Translations under genes and position numbers: made by a program
In this document: positions 26,131 through 34,027 of the stretch, one piece after another
How the letters are laid out: each line of letters begins with the position of its first letter
Numbering within the stretch: the stretch's first letter is position 1
Source: CAZGOM01 sp964542875
GTDB lineage: Bacteria > Planctomycetota > Phycisphaerae > Phycisphaerales > Phycisphaeraceae
NCBI GenBank assembly: GCA_964542875.1
Contig: CAZIWA010000036.1
Location: 1 to 45,060 of the forward strand
Direction of reading: 5' to 3'
Length of the DNA: 45,060 nucleotides
The notes under the pieces: model-generated
What the model was told of the DNA's origin: nothing
Seen by the model: the letters and a program-made list of their open reading frames with translations, nothing else
Databases searched by the model: none

Positions 26131-28212
26131 ATGAACTTTCTCATCGCCGACACATTCACCGACAGCCTCGCCAAGCTCATCGGCGATGAGCAGAAAGCCG
26201 TCAAGACGACTGCGTTCGACCTTCAGGTCAACCCGGCCAGTCCGGGGATGAGTTTTCACAAGCTTGATGCAATCAAAGACAAGAACTTCTGGTCAGTTCG
26301 AGTCAGCACAGACATCCGCATTATCGTGCACAAAACCCAGGTCAGCCTCCTGCTCTGCTATGTCGATCACCATGACAAAGCCTACGACTGGGCCAAGCGC
26401 CGCAAACTCGAAACTCACCCCAAGACCGGCGCCGCCCAACTGGTAGAAATCCGCGAAACCGTCAAAGAGATCATCGTCCCAACCTACGTCCCCGGTGAGC
26501 GCCCGCCCTCTCCCCTCACCAAGGAACTCCCCCTCTTCGCTTCACTGCCTGACAACACCCTACTCAGCTATGGCGTGCCGCAGGAATGGCTCAGCGATGT
26601 CAAAAGAGCCACGCAGACCACGCTGTGGGACCTGGCCGACCGGCTCCCCAGCGAAGCAGCGGAGGCACTCCTGGAACTCGCCACCGGCGGCTCTCCCGCC
26701 ACGCCAGAGCCCGCTCCTGCCCCGGCAGACCCCTTCAGCCACCCCGACGCCAAGCGCCGGTTCCGGGTCATGTCCAGCGCAGAAGAACTCAAGCAGGCGC
26801 TCGACTACCCCTGGGAGAAATGGACAGTATTCCTCCACCCGCAACAGCGCCAGTGGGTCGAGCGCAGCTACGCCGGCCCCGCCAGGGTCTCAGGCTCAGC
26901 AGGCACCGGCAAAACCATCGTCGCGCTCCACCGGGCCGCGCACCTTGCCAAGGCAAACCCGCAGTCTAAAGTCCTGCTCACCACATTCTCCGCCTCCCTC
27001 GCCAATGCTCTAAAGGCCAAGCTTGCCCAACTCCTGGCAGGCGACGCAGACGCGTTAAAATGGATCGAAGTCATCCCCTTCAACGACCTGGGCCTATCGC
27101 TCTACGCCCAGCATTTCGGCAAGGCCAGCGTCGCCACGAATCAGACGCTTCAAACACTGGCCCGCGCTGCATCAAAGACCGGGTCTGATCACAAGTTCAG
27201 TGATTCTTTTATTTTGGGAGAGTGGCAGCACATCGTCGACGCTTGGCAGCTATCCACGTGGGAGTCGTACCGCGACGTGACCCGGTTGGGACGGAAAAAT
27301 CGCCTCAACCAGCAGCAACGCGCGACCCTCTGGGCCATTTTTGAAGCGATTCAAAAGCAGCTTACAGCCAGGAAGAGCATCACCCAGGCCTTCCTGTTCA
27401 CGCACCTTGCAGCACATTACGCTGGCGCGGCAAAACCGCCGTACGATTTCATCGTGGTGGATGAGGCACAAGACCTGAGCGTCGCTCACGTGCGCTTTCT
27501 GGCCGCTTTGGGCAAAGACCGGCCCAACAGCCTCTTTTTCGCCGGCGACCTGGGCCAGCGCATCTTCCAGCAGCCCTTTTCATGGAAGGCACTGGGCATC
27601 GATGTCCGAGGCCGCTCCCGTACGCTCCGCGTGAACTACCGCACCTCCCACCAGATCAGAGCCCAGGCAGACCGCCTTCTGGAGACAACCCTCACAGACC
27701 CGGACGGCAACGCCGAAAAACGCAGCAACACCGTCTCCGTGTTCAACGGCCCCCCTCCGGCCATCCAGACCTTTAAGTCCCAAGCACTGGAAACCAAGGC
27801 CGTCGCCCAATGGCTCGCAGACCGCGCCAAGGACGGCATCCTCACCCACGAGATGGCCGTCTTCGTCAGGTCTGATGACCAGCTCCCACGTGCCAAGGCT
27901 GCCGTCGAAGCCGCCAAGCTGCCATTCAAAATCCTGAGCGACACCGTGGAGAGCACACCCAGCCACGTCTCCATCGGCATCATGCATCTGGCCAAAGGCC
28001 TGGAGTTTCGCGCCGTGGCCGTCCTCGCATGCGACGACCAAATCATCCCGTCCCAGGAACGCATCGCCACGGTCGGCGACACCGGCGACCTCCAGGAGGT
28101 CTACGACACAGAACGCCACCTCGTCTACGTCGCCTGCACCCGGGCACGGGACCACTTACTGGTCACCGGTACCCAGCCCGCCTCAGAGTTCTTGGATGAC
28201 TTGCTGACGTAG
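26131..28212 (+). CDS. RelE/ParE-like domain fused to UvrD-family helicase
   Basis: The 693-residue protein has two parts. Residues 1-105 look like a RelE/ParE toxin-fold domain (DTFTDSLAKL, MSFHKLDAIKDKNFWSVRVS, DIRIIVHK, YVDHHDKAYDWA), followed by a linker. Residues 240-690 form a superfamily 1A helicase: Walker A GSAGTGKTIVALH (about 255), Walker B VVDEAQDLS (about 443), motif III GDLGQRIF, motif IV-like LRVNYRTSHQIR, motif V MHLAKGLEFRAVAV and motif VI VYVACTRARDHLLV. Such RelE-UvrD fusions are known in bacterial genomes and are often found near restriction genes. It would unwind or process DNA; whether the RelE-like part cuts RNA cannot be told. High GC content separates it from the AT-rich genes on both sides. 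Confidence 0.85.
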   Translation: MNFLIADTFTDSLAKLIGDEQKAVKTTAFDLQVNPASPGMSFHKLDAIKDKNFWSVRVSTDIRIIVHKTQVSLLLCYVDHHDKAYDWAKRRKLETHPKTGAAQLVEIRETVKEIIVPTYVPGERPPSPLTKELPLFASLPDNTLLSYGVPQEWLSDVKRATQTTLWDLADRLPSEAAEALLELATGGSPATPEPAPAPADPFSHPDAKRRFRVMSSAEELKQALDYPWEKWTVFLHPQQRQWVERSYAGPARVSGSAGTGKTIVALHRAAHLAKANPQSKVLLTTFSASLANALKAKLAQLLAGDADALKWIEVIPFNDLGLSLYAQHFGKASVATNQTLQTLARAASKTGSDHKFSDSFILGEWQHIVDAWQLSTWESYRDVTRLGRKNRLNQQQRATLWAIFEAIQKQLTARKSITQAFLFTHLAAHYAGAAKPPYDFIVVDEAQDLSVAHVRFLAALGKDRPNSLFFAGDLGQRIFQQPFSWKALGIDVRGRSRTLRVNYRTSHQIRAQADRLLETTLTDPDGNAEKRSNTVSVFNGPPPAIQTFKSQALETKAVAQWLADRAKDGILTHEMAVFVRSDDQLPRAKAAVEAAKLPFKILSDTVESTPSHVSIGIMHLAKGLEFRAVAVLACDDQIIPSQERIATVGDTGDLQEVYDTERHLVYVACTRARDHLLVTGTQPASEFLDDLLT

Positions 28213-28275
28213 CGCGAAGCAACAACGTGCTACAATCGCCCAATTAATAAACTAAACTTCAGTTAAAGGTTTGCT

Positions 28276-28920
28276 ATGTGGGCAACACAAATTGGCAAAA
28301 GAGTACTCACGGGGATTGAAGCCCAACTTTACCGAGAAGGCTTAGATCGTCTATTTGACAATATCCATGAGTTTGAGGAAGACGACGATGAAGGGAACTC
28401 GCCGTGGACGTCTGTTGGAGTAAAAGTTTTCGATCGTCTAACTCGATCTCAAAAGATTGGCATTCTTGAGCATGTTAGCCGAGCCCTTCTTTTGAAAAGC
28501 GTTTCGTGCCCGCTCCAAACGGCGGTGGCTGAAGGCGCCATAGCAGCTGTTTATCGCACTATTTTGATCGAAATCGAAATTGAAATCGAAACGAAACACA
28601 AGGATTTTCGTAAATTAGTACGAAAAACCTGCGTTGCATATGACATGAAAGATCTTTGTCCGCTTATTAAATGCGATGACGTAGAAGAATGGCACTGGGC
28701 AATCGAAGCTTTGCTTGAACGCATTTTCTGGGATAGAGACTGGGAGGATGAATTTATTACCATGGACAAGCCTCCGGAAGTAACTCATGTACAGCAGCTT
28801 ATGTTTGGCATCCATGAGGATTACTACACTGCATTAGCACCGGACCCCACCCCTGCTCAACTGAAGCTCATTGTTAAAAGATTACATCGCTTACTAAATA
28901 GACGTAAGCGCAGCAGTTGA
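28276..28920 (+). CDS. Hypothetical protein, 214 aa, AT-rich orphan
   Basis: I do not recognise this family. It is the last intact gene of the plus-strand run and is clearly AT-richer than the helicase gene before it. The protein appears all-alpha, with a block of alternating Ile-Glu (LIEIEIEIETKHKDF) encoded by a short GAAATCGAAATTGAAATC repeat, a Trp-rich acidic stretch (DVEEWHWAIEALLERIFWDRDWEDEF), and a basic tail (RLHRLLNRRKRSS). No signal peptide or catalytic motif is seen. AAAGG lies about 9 nt before the ATG. It could be an immunity or adaptor protein belonging to an inserted defence cassette; this is speculation from position. Confidence 0.6.
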   Translation: MWATQIGKRVLTGIEAQLYREGLDRLFDNIHEFEEDDDEGNSPWTSVGVKVFDRLTRSQKIGILEHVSRALLLKSVSCPLQTAVAEGAIAAVYRTILIEIEIEIETKHKDFRKLVRKTCVAYDMKDLCPLIKCDDVEEWHWAIEALLERIFWDRDWEDEFITMDKPPEVTHVQQLMFGIHEDYYTALAPDPTPAQLKLIVKRLHRLLNRRKRSS

Positions 28921-28964
28921 AGTCCTAGCCATCTATTGCCAGAGAACCATCAGGTCTTACATCA

Positions 28965-29112
28965 CAGGGCCTTCTGGCTCGCCCAGTTTCCCGAGGCGCT
29001 TACGCCCGATATGACGTCATCCAGTTCGACCGCCTTAAGGCCATCCGCCACCTGCGCGAAGTTGAAAAACTCCGACTTCCCAAAGTCGGCGGTCCATGGT
29101 TTTTCCCGGTGT
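28965..29112 (+). pseudogene. Short coding fragment, unidentified
   Basis: In one plus frame about 40-50 codons (starting near GLLARPVSRGAYARYDVI and continuing to KVGGPWFFPV) have the host C-ending codon pattern, but there is no start codon with a ribosome site and the frame soon loses coding character. It appears to be a fragment of a lost gene. The family is not recognised. Confidence 0.3.
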
Positions 29113-29187
29113 GGTGTGGAGGAGGGATCGCTGGCGTTGGATGGATGACGATGGGCAGAGGATGGGATGAATGCGTGAGAATGTTTA

Positions 29188-29400
29188 GCGGAGGCTATCA
29201 TCCTCGCGACAGTCCAGCTCGTCCTCGGCATTGTGCTCGCCTTTGCCGGCCTGCATGGCGATCCTGACATCATCCCCGGTGCAACCGATCTGGGGATCTT
29301 CCACAGCGGCAAACCCATCAGCCGCTCCCACCTGGAAAAAGAACTCACCTCCGACACCATCATCATGGTCTCACAAAACGCAGACCAGAACCCCGCCAAC
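29188..29400 (+). pseudogene. Truncated membrane-protein fragment
   Basis: Codons with strong C-ending bias encode one hydrophobic helix (IILATVQLVLGIVLAFAGLH) followed by a polar segment (ATDLGIFHSGKPISR and KELTSDTIIMVSQ). The coding pattern stops near 29395, where the opposite-strand EamA remnant begins. There is no complete gene; the original protein is not identified. Confidence 0.35.
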
Positions 29401-29679
29401 GGGCAACTTGAGGGTGGTCAACCCGTACACCATGCAAGCGATGGCGACAGCCCAGGTAGCTCCGGCCCCTGCCGACCCGGCGCTTGCCTTCAACGACCAC
29501 TCGCCAGTGCCACTGAAGGCCATGCCGACCAAGCCGCAGGCCACCACGGCAAATCCAGTCACCACAAGGTAGACGGGGATGGAAATCCCGTCCTTACTGC
29601 TTTGCTTCATGAGCACCGTGCTGATACCGAATAACAGGGCTGGGACCAGTCCACCGATAACAATCGACATTGGCTTCAT
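29371..29679 (-). pseudogene. EamA-like transporter remnant
   Basis: The 102-codon ORF starts MKPMSIVIGGLVPALLFGIS and contains the EamA-like helix segments GISTVLMKQSSKDGIS and YLVVTGFAVVACGLVGMAF, then a second hydrophobic stretch (ATWAVAIACMVYGLTTLKLP). The small EamA proteins have about 140 residues and continue with roughly 45 more, ending in a VVGGVL-like helix. Here LKLP is followed directly by VGGVLVCVL and a stop, as if an in-frame internal piece had been lost. It is therefore judged a decayed gene and not a functional transporter. Confidence 0.5.
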
Positions 29680-29930
29680 CGTTGTTCTCAATCATGTTGA
29701 GGAAAATTCGGATTGGCTCACTCACGATAGATGTACCCCCTGCTCCCGACACAGCGGGGATTTCCCCGTACGTGCCCCACATTCCATCCCTATATGTCCA
29801 ATGCGCAGTGGGGAGAAACCCGATCAGCGAGCACGCATTTTCCCGGTCCCGCCCGTCTATCTCGTTCGCTACGCTCCAAAAAAAGTAATCCCATTGTTTC
29901 GTGCAAATTCATGAAGCGGCAGGACTGACC

Positions 29931-30446
29931 ATGACTCGAAGATTCATCCGCGATAACGGATTGTCCATTGCGGTCATGTCGCTGTTCTTGATCTTCTTAG
30001 GCGCCCAAGCTTGGGTGGGGTGGGTGGACTTCAACAACGACAGACAAGATCACAGCGCCCCCACGGTGACGTTTGCCAGATATCTCGCCAGCGGCGATTT
30101 TGGTGAAGCGGTATTCGAGAACTGGGAAAGTGAGTTCCTGCAAATGGGGTTATATGTGATTCTCGCCGAGCAGAAAATGCGAAACGCATTGCAAGGCTCG
30201 GCATATGCCGACGGCGGTCTGAAGGTGGCCGAGTTGCTCAAGCACACCAAGGGCGCCCCACCGAAAGTGATTGCGCACGTGGTGTCGCGTGCGCTCAAAA
30301 CCAGCCGTCCCCGCCGGCGCTACGCCGCTCCGTTTGACGCCAAAGCGATGATCTTCTTAGTGAGCGTTTTGCCCACCTGCATGTGGGAAGGGTTCATTCA
30401 AGCCATCCTGAAAGCTTATGCCCGGCAAATTCCTGCCCAAGGGTAA
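29931..30446 (+). pseudogene. Chimeric ORF: DUF6766 N-terminus joined to SDR C-terminus
   Basis: Residues 1 to about 78 match the start of DUF6766 membrane proteins: RRFIRDNGLSIAV, a hydrophobic helix, then YLASGDFGEAVFENWESEFLQM. Instead of the expected remaining helices the frame moves into LKVAELLKHTKGAPPKVIAHVV and RALKTSRPRRRYAAPFDAK, which is the C-terminal pattern of short-chain dehydrogenases (APPEVVA, ALTARRPRTRY). The junction is near 30167-30175. The ORF is open (171 codons) but neither half is complete, so it is most likely a recombination product. Expression of the chimera cannot be excluded. Confidence 0.6.
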
Positions 30447-30594
30447 GCATCTCATCGAAAAATCGCATTCACTTCCATGATTCGGCTGTATGCTTGTCCA
30501 TGCTTTAGTGCGGACGACATGAACCAAGTAAGAACCACGAAATCGCAATGATTGGTGAATGGCCTTCTGTCAACCAAAAGTAAAGTAGCGCTTT

Positions 30595-31902
30595 ATGAAC
30601 ATCTCCAGACGGGAGTTTAATTTGGGCTTGGCATCCGGTGTCGTTGGATTCAGTGCCCTCTCGTCCCTCCAAGCTTCGGACGCCGCGCCTCCCGGGACAC
30701 CGGCTAAAATCGGTTCTATCCGGTTCTTTCAGCATCCCACATTCCAGATGATCTTCCTGACCGCGCTGGGGCGGGCCTACCACTCGGCAGGAAACGTGGG
30801 CAAGGTGTTGCATCTGGCCAGCCAGGTGCAGGACGGCGATTTCGAAAGCGCTTTCCTGGCATTCAAACTTGCCGGTGACGAAGCACGCATGCTGGCCCGG
30901 GAATCACTGGGTCAGGGTCATAAGGAAAGTGCGCGTCAGGCTTATATGTGGGCACAGAACTATTACGACAGCGCCACCTATTTCGCCGACGGCTCCAAAG
31001 ACCCATCGCGTTTACTGCCGACCTGGGAATTGCTTTATGACTGCTGGCTCAAGGCCGTTCCCCTGTTCGATCCGGCAATTGAGCCAGTGGAGATTCCATA
31101 TGAGAACACCAAACTGCGTGGGTTTTATTTCAAAGGAAAAGGTTCGTCGTCCAAGCGGCCGGTCCTGATTCTGGTCAACGGCAGCGACGGGTCGCTTCTG
31201 GATATGTGGCTCTGGGGTGGCGCGGGAGCCGTGGCGCGCGGCTACGACTGCCTCACCTTCGACGGTCCCGGCCAGGGCTACGCCCTATGGAAGCAAAATC
31301 TCTATTTCCGCCACGATTGGGAAAAAGTCATCACCCCGGTCGTGGATTACCTCCTGACCCGCGCGGAGGTGGACCCCAGTCGAATTGCGATTCAAGGCAT
31401 AAGCCAGGGAGGATATTGGGTGCCGCGCGCCGTCGCATTTGAAAAACGCATCGCCGCCGCCATCGCGGACCCGGGCGTGGTGGATGTCTCCACGTCCTGG
31501 GACGCCAACCTTCCCAAGCCAATGCTTGAACTCTTAAATACTGGACGCAAGGCGGAGTTCGACGGCTACATGCTTAAAGCGCAGACTCCTGCCGACAAAG
31601 CCATCTTGAACTTCCGCATGCGCCCCTACGGCATGGCCTCCTACTACGATGCTTTTACGGCGGCACGTAAATACAACCTCAAAGAGGTCGCGCATCGCAT
31701 CCAGTGCCCCATGTTGATTACCGATCCGGCAAACGAAGCCTACTGGCCAGGACAGCCCCGGCAACTGTTCGACCTTTTAACCTGCCCCAAGAAACTCGTA
31801 ACTTTTTCCGCAAGCGACGGTGCGGATCTTCACTGCGAACCCGGCGGAACGGGATTGCGTGACCTCCGTGTATTTAACTGGCTGGATGAAACGCTTAAAT
31901 AA
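30595..31902 (+). CDS. Exported alpha/beta hydrolase (FrsA / DHPON-hydrolase-like)
   Basis: The 435-residue protein starts MNISRREFNLGLASGVVGFSALSS, a Tat-like signal (S/T-R-R-x-F) with a hydrophobic stretch, so export in a folded form is likely. A helical domain (residues 40-150) precedes the alpha/beta hydrolase fold. The nucleophile elbow is GISQGG (about 268), the acid is probably the Asp in LITDPANEAYW, and the His is in SDGADLHCEP. The oxyanion region is ILVNGSDGS. This layout is that of 2,6-dihydroxypseudooxynicotine hydrolase and FrsA-like C-C or ester hydrolases; substrate unknown. A related gene lies convergently at 31956. Confidence 0.85.
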   Translation: MNISRREFNLGLASGVVGFSALSSLQASDAAPPGTPAKIGSIRFFQHPTFQMIFLTALGRAYHSAGNVGKVLHLASQVQDGDFESAFLAFKLAGDEARMLARESLGQGHKESARQAYMWAQNYYDSATYFADGSKDPSRLLPTWELLYDCWLKAVPLFDPAIEPVEIPYENTKLRGFYFKGKGSSSKRPVLILVNGSDGSLLDMWLWGGAGAVARGYDCLTFDGPGQGYALWKQNLYFRHDWEKVITPVVDYLLTRAEVDPSRIAIQGISQGGYWVPRAVAFEKRIAAAIADPGVVDVSTSWDANLPKPMLELLNTGRKAEFDGYMLKAQTPADKAILNFRMRPYGMASYYDAFTAARKYNLKEVAHRIQCPMLITDPANEAYWPGQPRQLFDLLTCPKKLVTFSASDGADLHCEPGGTGLRDLRVFNWLDETLK

Positions 31903-31926
31903 CGGTTGGAATCTGATGCGGCGCAA

Positions 31927-31949
31927 GCCTGCCGAAAACATCGGCAGGC
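31927..31949. terminator. Shared hairpin between convergent hydrolase genes
   Basis: GCCTGCCGA (31927-31935) pairs with TCGGCAGGC (31941-31949) around loop AAACA. It sits in the 53-bp gap between two convergent genes and may stop transcription from both sides, although neither strand shows a proper T-tract. Confidence 0.45.
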
Positions 31950-31955
31950 AAACGT

Positions 31956-33242
31956 TTAATGGCGGAAAGACATGACGTCATCCAACCAGTCAAGCGTTCG
32001 CAGATTCAGCAGGGTTCGATTTCGCAATTCGCAGTGTTCGCCCGCACCCTCAAAAGCTTCAAACCGAAGCAATGTTTTAGGGCATTGAAGAGCGTCAAAA
32101 AGCCTCGGGGCGCTGGATGAGAGGGAATCGTTCCCGGCAGCCGTGATGAGAGTGGGACACTGAATGAGTTCCGCGCGGTCTTGCAGCGTGAAACGCTCGA
32201 CACTGCGGAGATAGTCGCGCAGATTAGCGACGCCATGAACCCAGTACCCGCGTTGCATGACGCTCCAGGTCAACCGGCGATTACCCGTGATGACGGCATG
32301 CATTTTGTCAAGGATCGAATCATCAAGCATGCCCAGGTTTTGCGCTTCCTGGGGTGTAGCCCCCAGTTTGATCGCTGACTCTTGGAATCCTCCCGCGACG
32401 CTCCAGAGACCTGGATCGACAATGCATGCGCACAACCGGTGTTCCTGCGTGGCAGCCCGCGCGGCAAGGTAGCCCCCAAGGCTCCAGCCAGAAAGCGCGA
32501 TTCTGCTGGCGTCCACAATGGGAAGCGTAAGCGCAAAATCCACCACGGGAGTAATAACGTTTTCCCAGTCGTGACGTAGCCGGACGCCATGTTCGATCAA
32601 GAGTTCACCTTGGCCAGGGCCGTCAAATATCAATGTGTGATATCCCCGGCGCGACGCCGAAACGGCAGAAGCGAAATACATATCCGCCATGGTGGCATCG
32701 TAGCCGTTGGTGAAGATCACCAGCGGCCGCACGCTGTTTGGGTAGTCCTGCGCCGGAATGAAGTGAGCTGGGAGGGTTGTGCCTTGATAAGGAATACGCA
32801 CAGATGCCGCCTTGGGAGATAAGAGAGCCAGACCGCGCTCCAATGCATTGGTGCACTTGCGGTGGCAGGCAACAAGACGGGCGTCCACCGGTTCGCCATA
32901 GATGGGACGGTAACTGGTGGAAAAGAAGCAGGATGCTTTGAGTAAAAGGGATGCGCCCGTGTGAACCCGGCCATGGCCCAGGGCGTCCTCCGCCTTCGCT
33001 GCAAGGCGATCACCAGCTGCCGCCCATGCACTTAAAAAAGCGCAGTCATCACCCCCAGCGACAGCTTGCGCGACAGCGAGCACTTCGCCGTAGTCGGCCC
33101 CGCCGAAAGGGGCGTAGCAAAGCGGCATGCAGCCGAATTCATCATGGAATGGGTTTTGGAAAATCATGATTGGATGGACTCCGTCGGCAATAACATCGGC
33201 CGACCAATCGTACGAACCTTGGCGATGTTCGAGCACTTGCAC
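31956..33242 (-). CDS. Alpha/beta hydrolase, paralogue of the neighbouring gene
   Basis: The 428-residue protein has the same plan as the gene at 30595: a helical N-terminal domain (ALGHGRVHTGASLLLKASCFF resembles that gene's ARQAYMWAQNYYDSATYF segment), oxyanion strand VIFTNGYDATMADMY, nucleophile elbow GWSLGGYLA, acid Asp in TLITAAGNDSL, and His in GAGEHCELRN. The FDGPGQGE(L) segment is shared with FDGPGQGYA of the neighbour. Unlike the neighbour it has no signal peptide (start MQVLEHRQGSYDW), so it should act in the cytoplasm. Product class: FrsA/DHPON-hydrolase-like esterase or C-C hydrolase; substrate unknown. Confidence 0.85.
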   Translation of the reverse strand: MQVLEHRQGSYDWSADVIADGVHPIMIFQNPFHDEFGCMPLCYAPFGGADYGEVLAVAQAVAGGDDCAFLSAWAAAGDRLAAKAEDALGHGRVHTGASLLLKASCFFSTSYRPIYGEPVDARLVACHRKCTNALERGLALLSPKAASVRIPYQGTTLPAHFIPAQDYPNSVRPLVIFTNGYDATMADMYFASAVSASRRGYHTLIFDGPGQGELLIEHGVRLRHDWENVITPVVDFALTLPIVDASRIALSGWSLGGYLAARAATQEHRLCACIVDPGLWSVAGGFQESAIKLGATPQEAQNLGMLDDSILDKMHAVITGNRRLTWSVMQRGYWVHGVANLRDYLRSVERFTLQDRAELIQCPTLITAAGNDSLSSSAPRLFDALQCPKTLLRFEAFEGAGEHCELRNRTLLNLRTLDWLDDVMSFRH

Positions 33243-33330
33243 ACGAAAAACGCCGCGAATTGATCAAGGATATACGGCTCACACCTGCATGGATGCATCT
33301 GATTTTCAGGAAACTTGCGGAGAAGAAATC

Positions 33331-33423
33331 ATGAAGCTGAAATTCCTCGCTTTGCATCTAAGCGAACAAAAATTGTATCTTGATGATGTCTCCTGCGACA
33401 AGGAGCGCTGTCATTCCGCTTGA
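33331..33423 (+). CDS. Possible 30-codon leader peptide upstream of the metal operon
   Basis: ATG 33331 has a good ribosome site (GGAGAAG about 7 nt upstream). The peptide begins MKLKFLALHLSEQKL and ends SCDKERCHSA, with two Cys and a His near the stop. Its TGA (33421-33423) overlaps the TTG (33420-33422) that opens the next frame, so the two could be coupled. A leader with Cys/His near the stop before a metal exporter is suggestive but unproven. Confidence 0.35.
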   Translation: MKLKFLALHLSEQKLYLDDVSCDKERCHSA

Positions 33424-33896
33424 CGTTGTCACCTCCCAGCCGTATTGTCACTGCGATGGTTTCTCGTGGCCCCATTTACACACTTGCCTGCTGGCTCTGG
33501 CTGACCTTGTTCAGTTTGATGTCTCTTTTTTCGGGTGCTTTTGTCCTGTGTTCAGACACATTCGGCTCTCGTCTTGAACTGGGATGTGCCAAGACCGACA
33601 CCGGCCAGTGCTTGATCACCACCGCCACGACAACCTCTAAAATCTCCTCGAATATGGTGAGTGCGTTCGACATTCAGAACCCTTGCATTGAGACGCCTGT
33701 GAGTGTCCACTTGAATGCGACACCTGTTTCAGCATCTGCTGACACCAATATTCAACTCCCACCTCCGTTTCTGATTGCCACCCTCATTTCTCTGACGACG
33801 CTGGCCGAGCCCGTTCAATCACGGCCCCAGTACGGCGAACTGCAACGACCGCCTGACGCGGTCGAAATGCTCGGCTCCATCGTCCTCCAAGTCTAG
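33420..33896 (+). CDS. Small exported Cys-containing protein upstream of czcCBA
   Basis: The frame is open from TTG 33420; ATG 33456 (MVSRGPIYTL) is an alternative giving 146 residues. It starts with a signal-like helix (YTLACWLWLTLFSLMSLFSGAFVLC). Cys residues follow in the spacing CSDTFGSRLELGC...GQC...NPCIETPV. Similar short proteins with a Cys-D/E-G start and a later C-hD/E-hP motif commonly precede czc-type exporters, so this may be a divergent member acting in the periplasm. It lies 131 bp before czcC on the same strand. Metal binding is inferred. Confidence 0.5.
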   Translation: MTLSPPSRIVTAMVSRGPIYTLACWLWLTLFSLMSLFSGAFVLCSDTFGSRLELGCAKTDTGQCLITTATTTSKISSNMVSAFDIQNPCIETPVSVHLNATPVSASADTNIQLPPPFLIATLISLTTLAEPVQSRPQYGELQRPPDAVEMLGSIVLQV

Positions 33897-34027
33897 TTCT
33901 GTGATTTTGCGACCGCTGGTTTAACGATTGACCTGCCAAGGCGGCGTCTCGTTCGCACCCAGCGCCGGTTGTCATTTCTACATCAACCTGAGCCGCAACT
34001 TTCACCTTGAATTAAACAGGAACTCTT

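Noticed and set aside
28200..29600. Second copy of the ssrA 3' end (attR)
   Set aside because: I looked for GGTTCGATTCCC- and GGCTCCA-like sequence around the right end of the island and found no convincing copy.
29579..29914. 111-codon plus-strand ORF
   Set aside because: It reads across the EamA remnant antisense strand and intergenic DNA, without host codon bias or motif.
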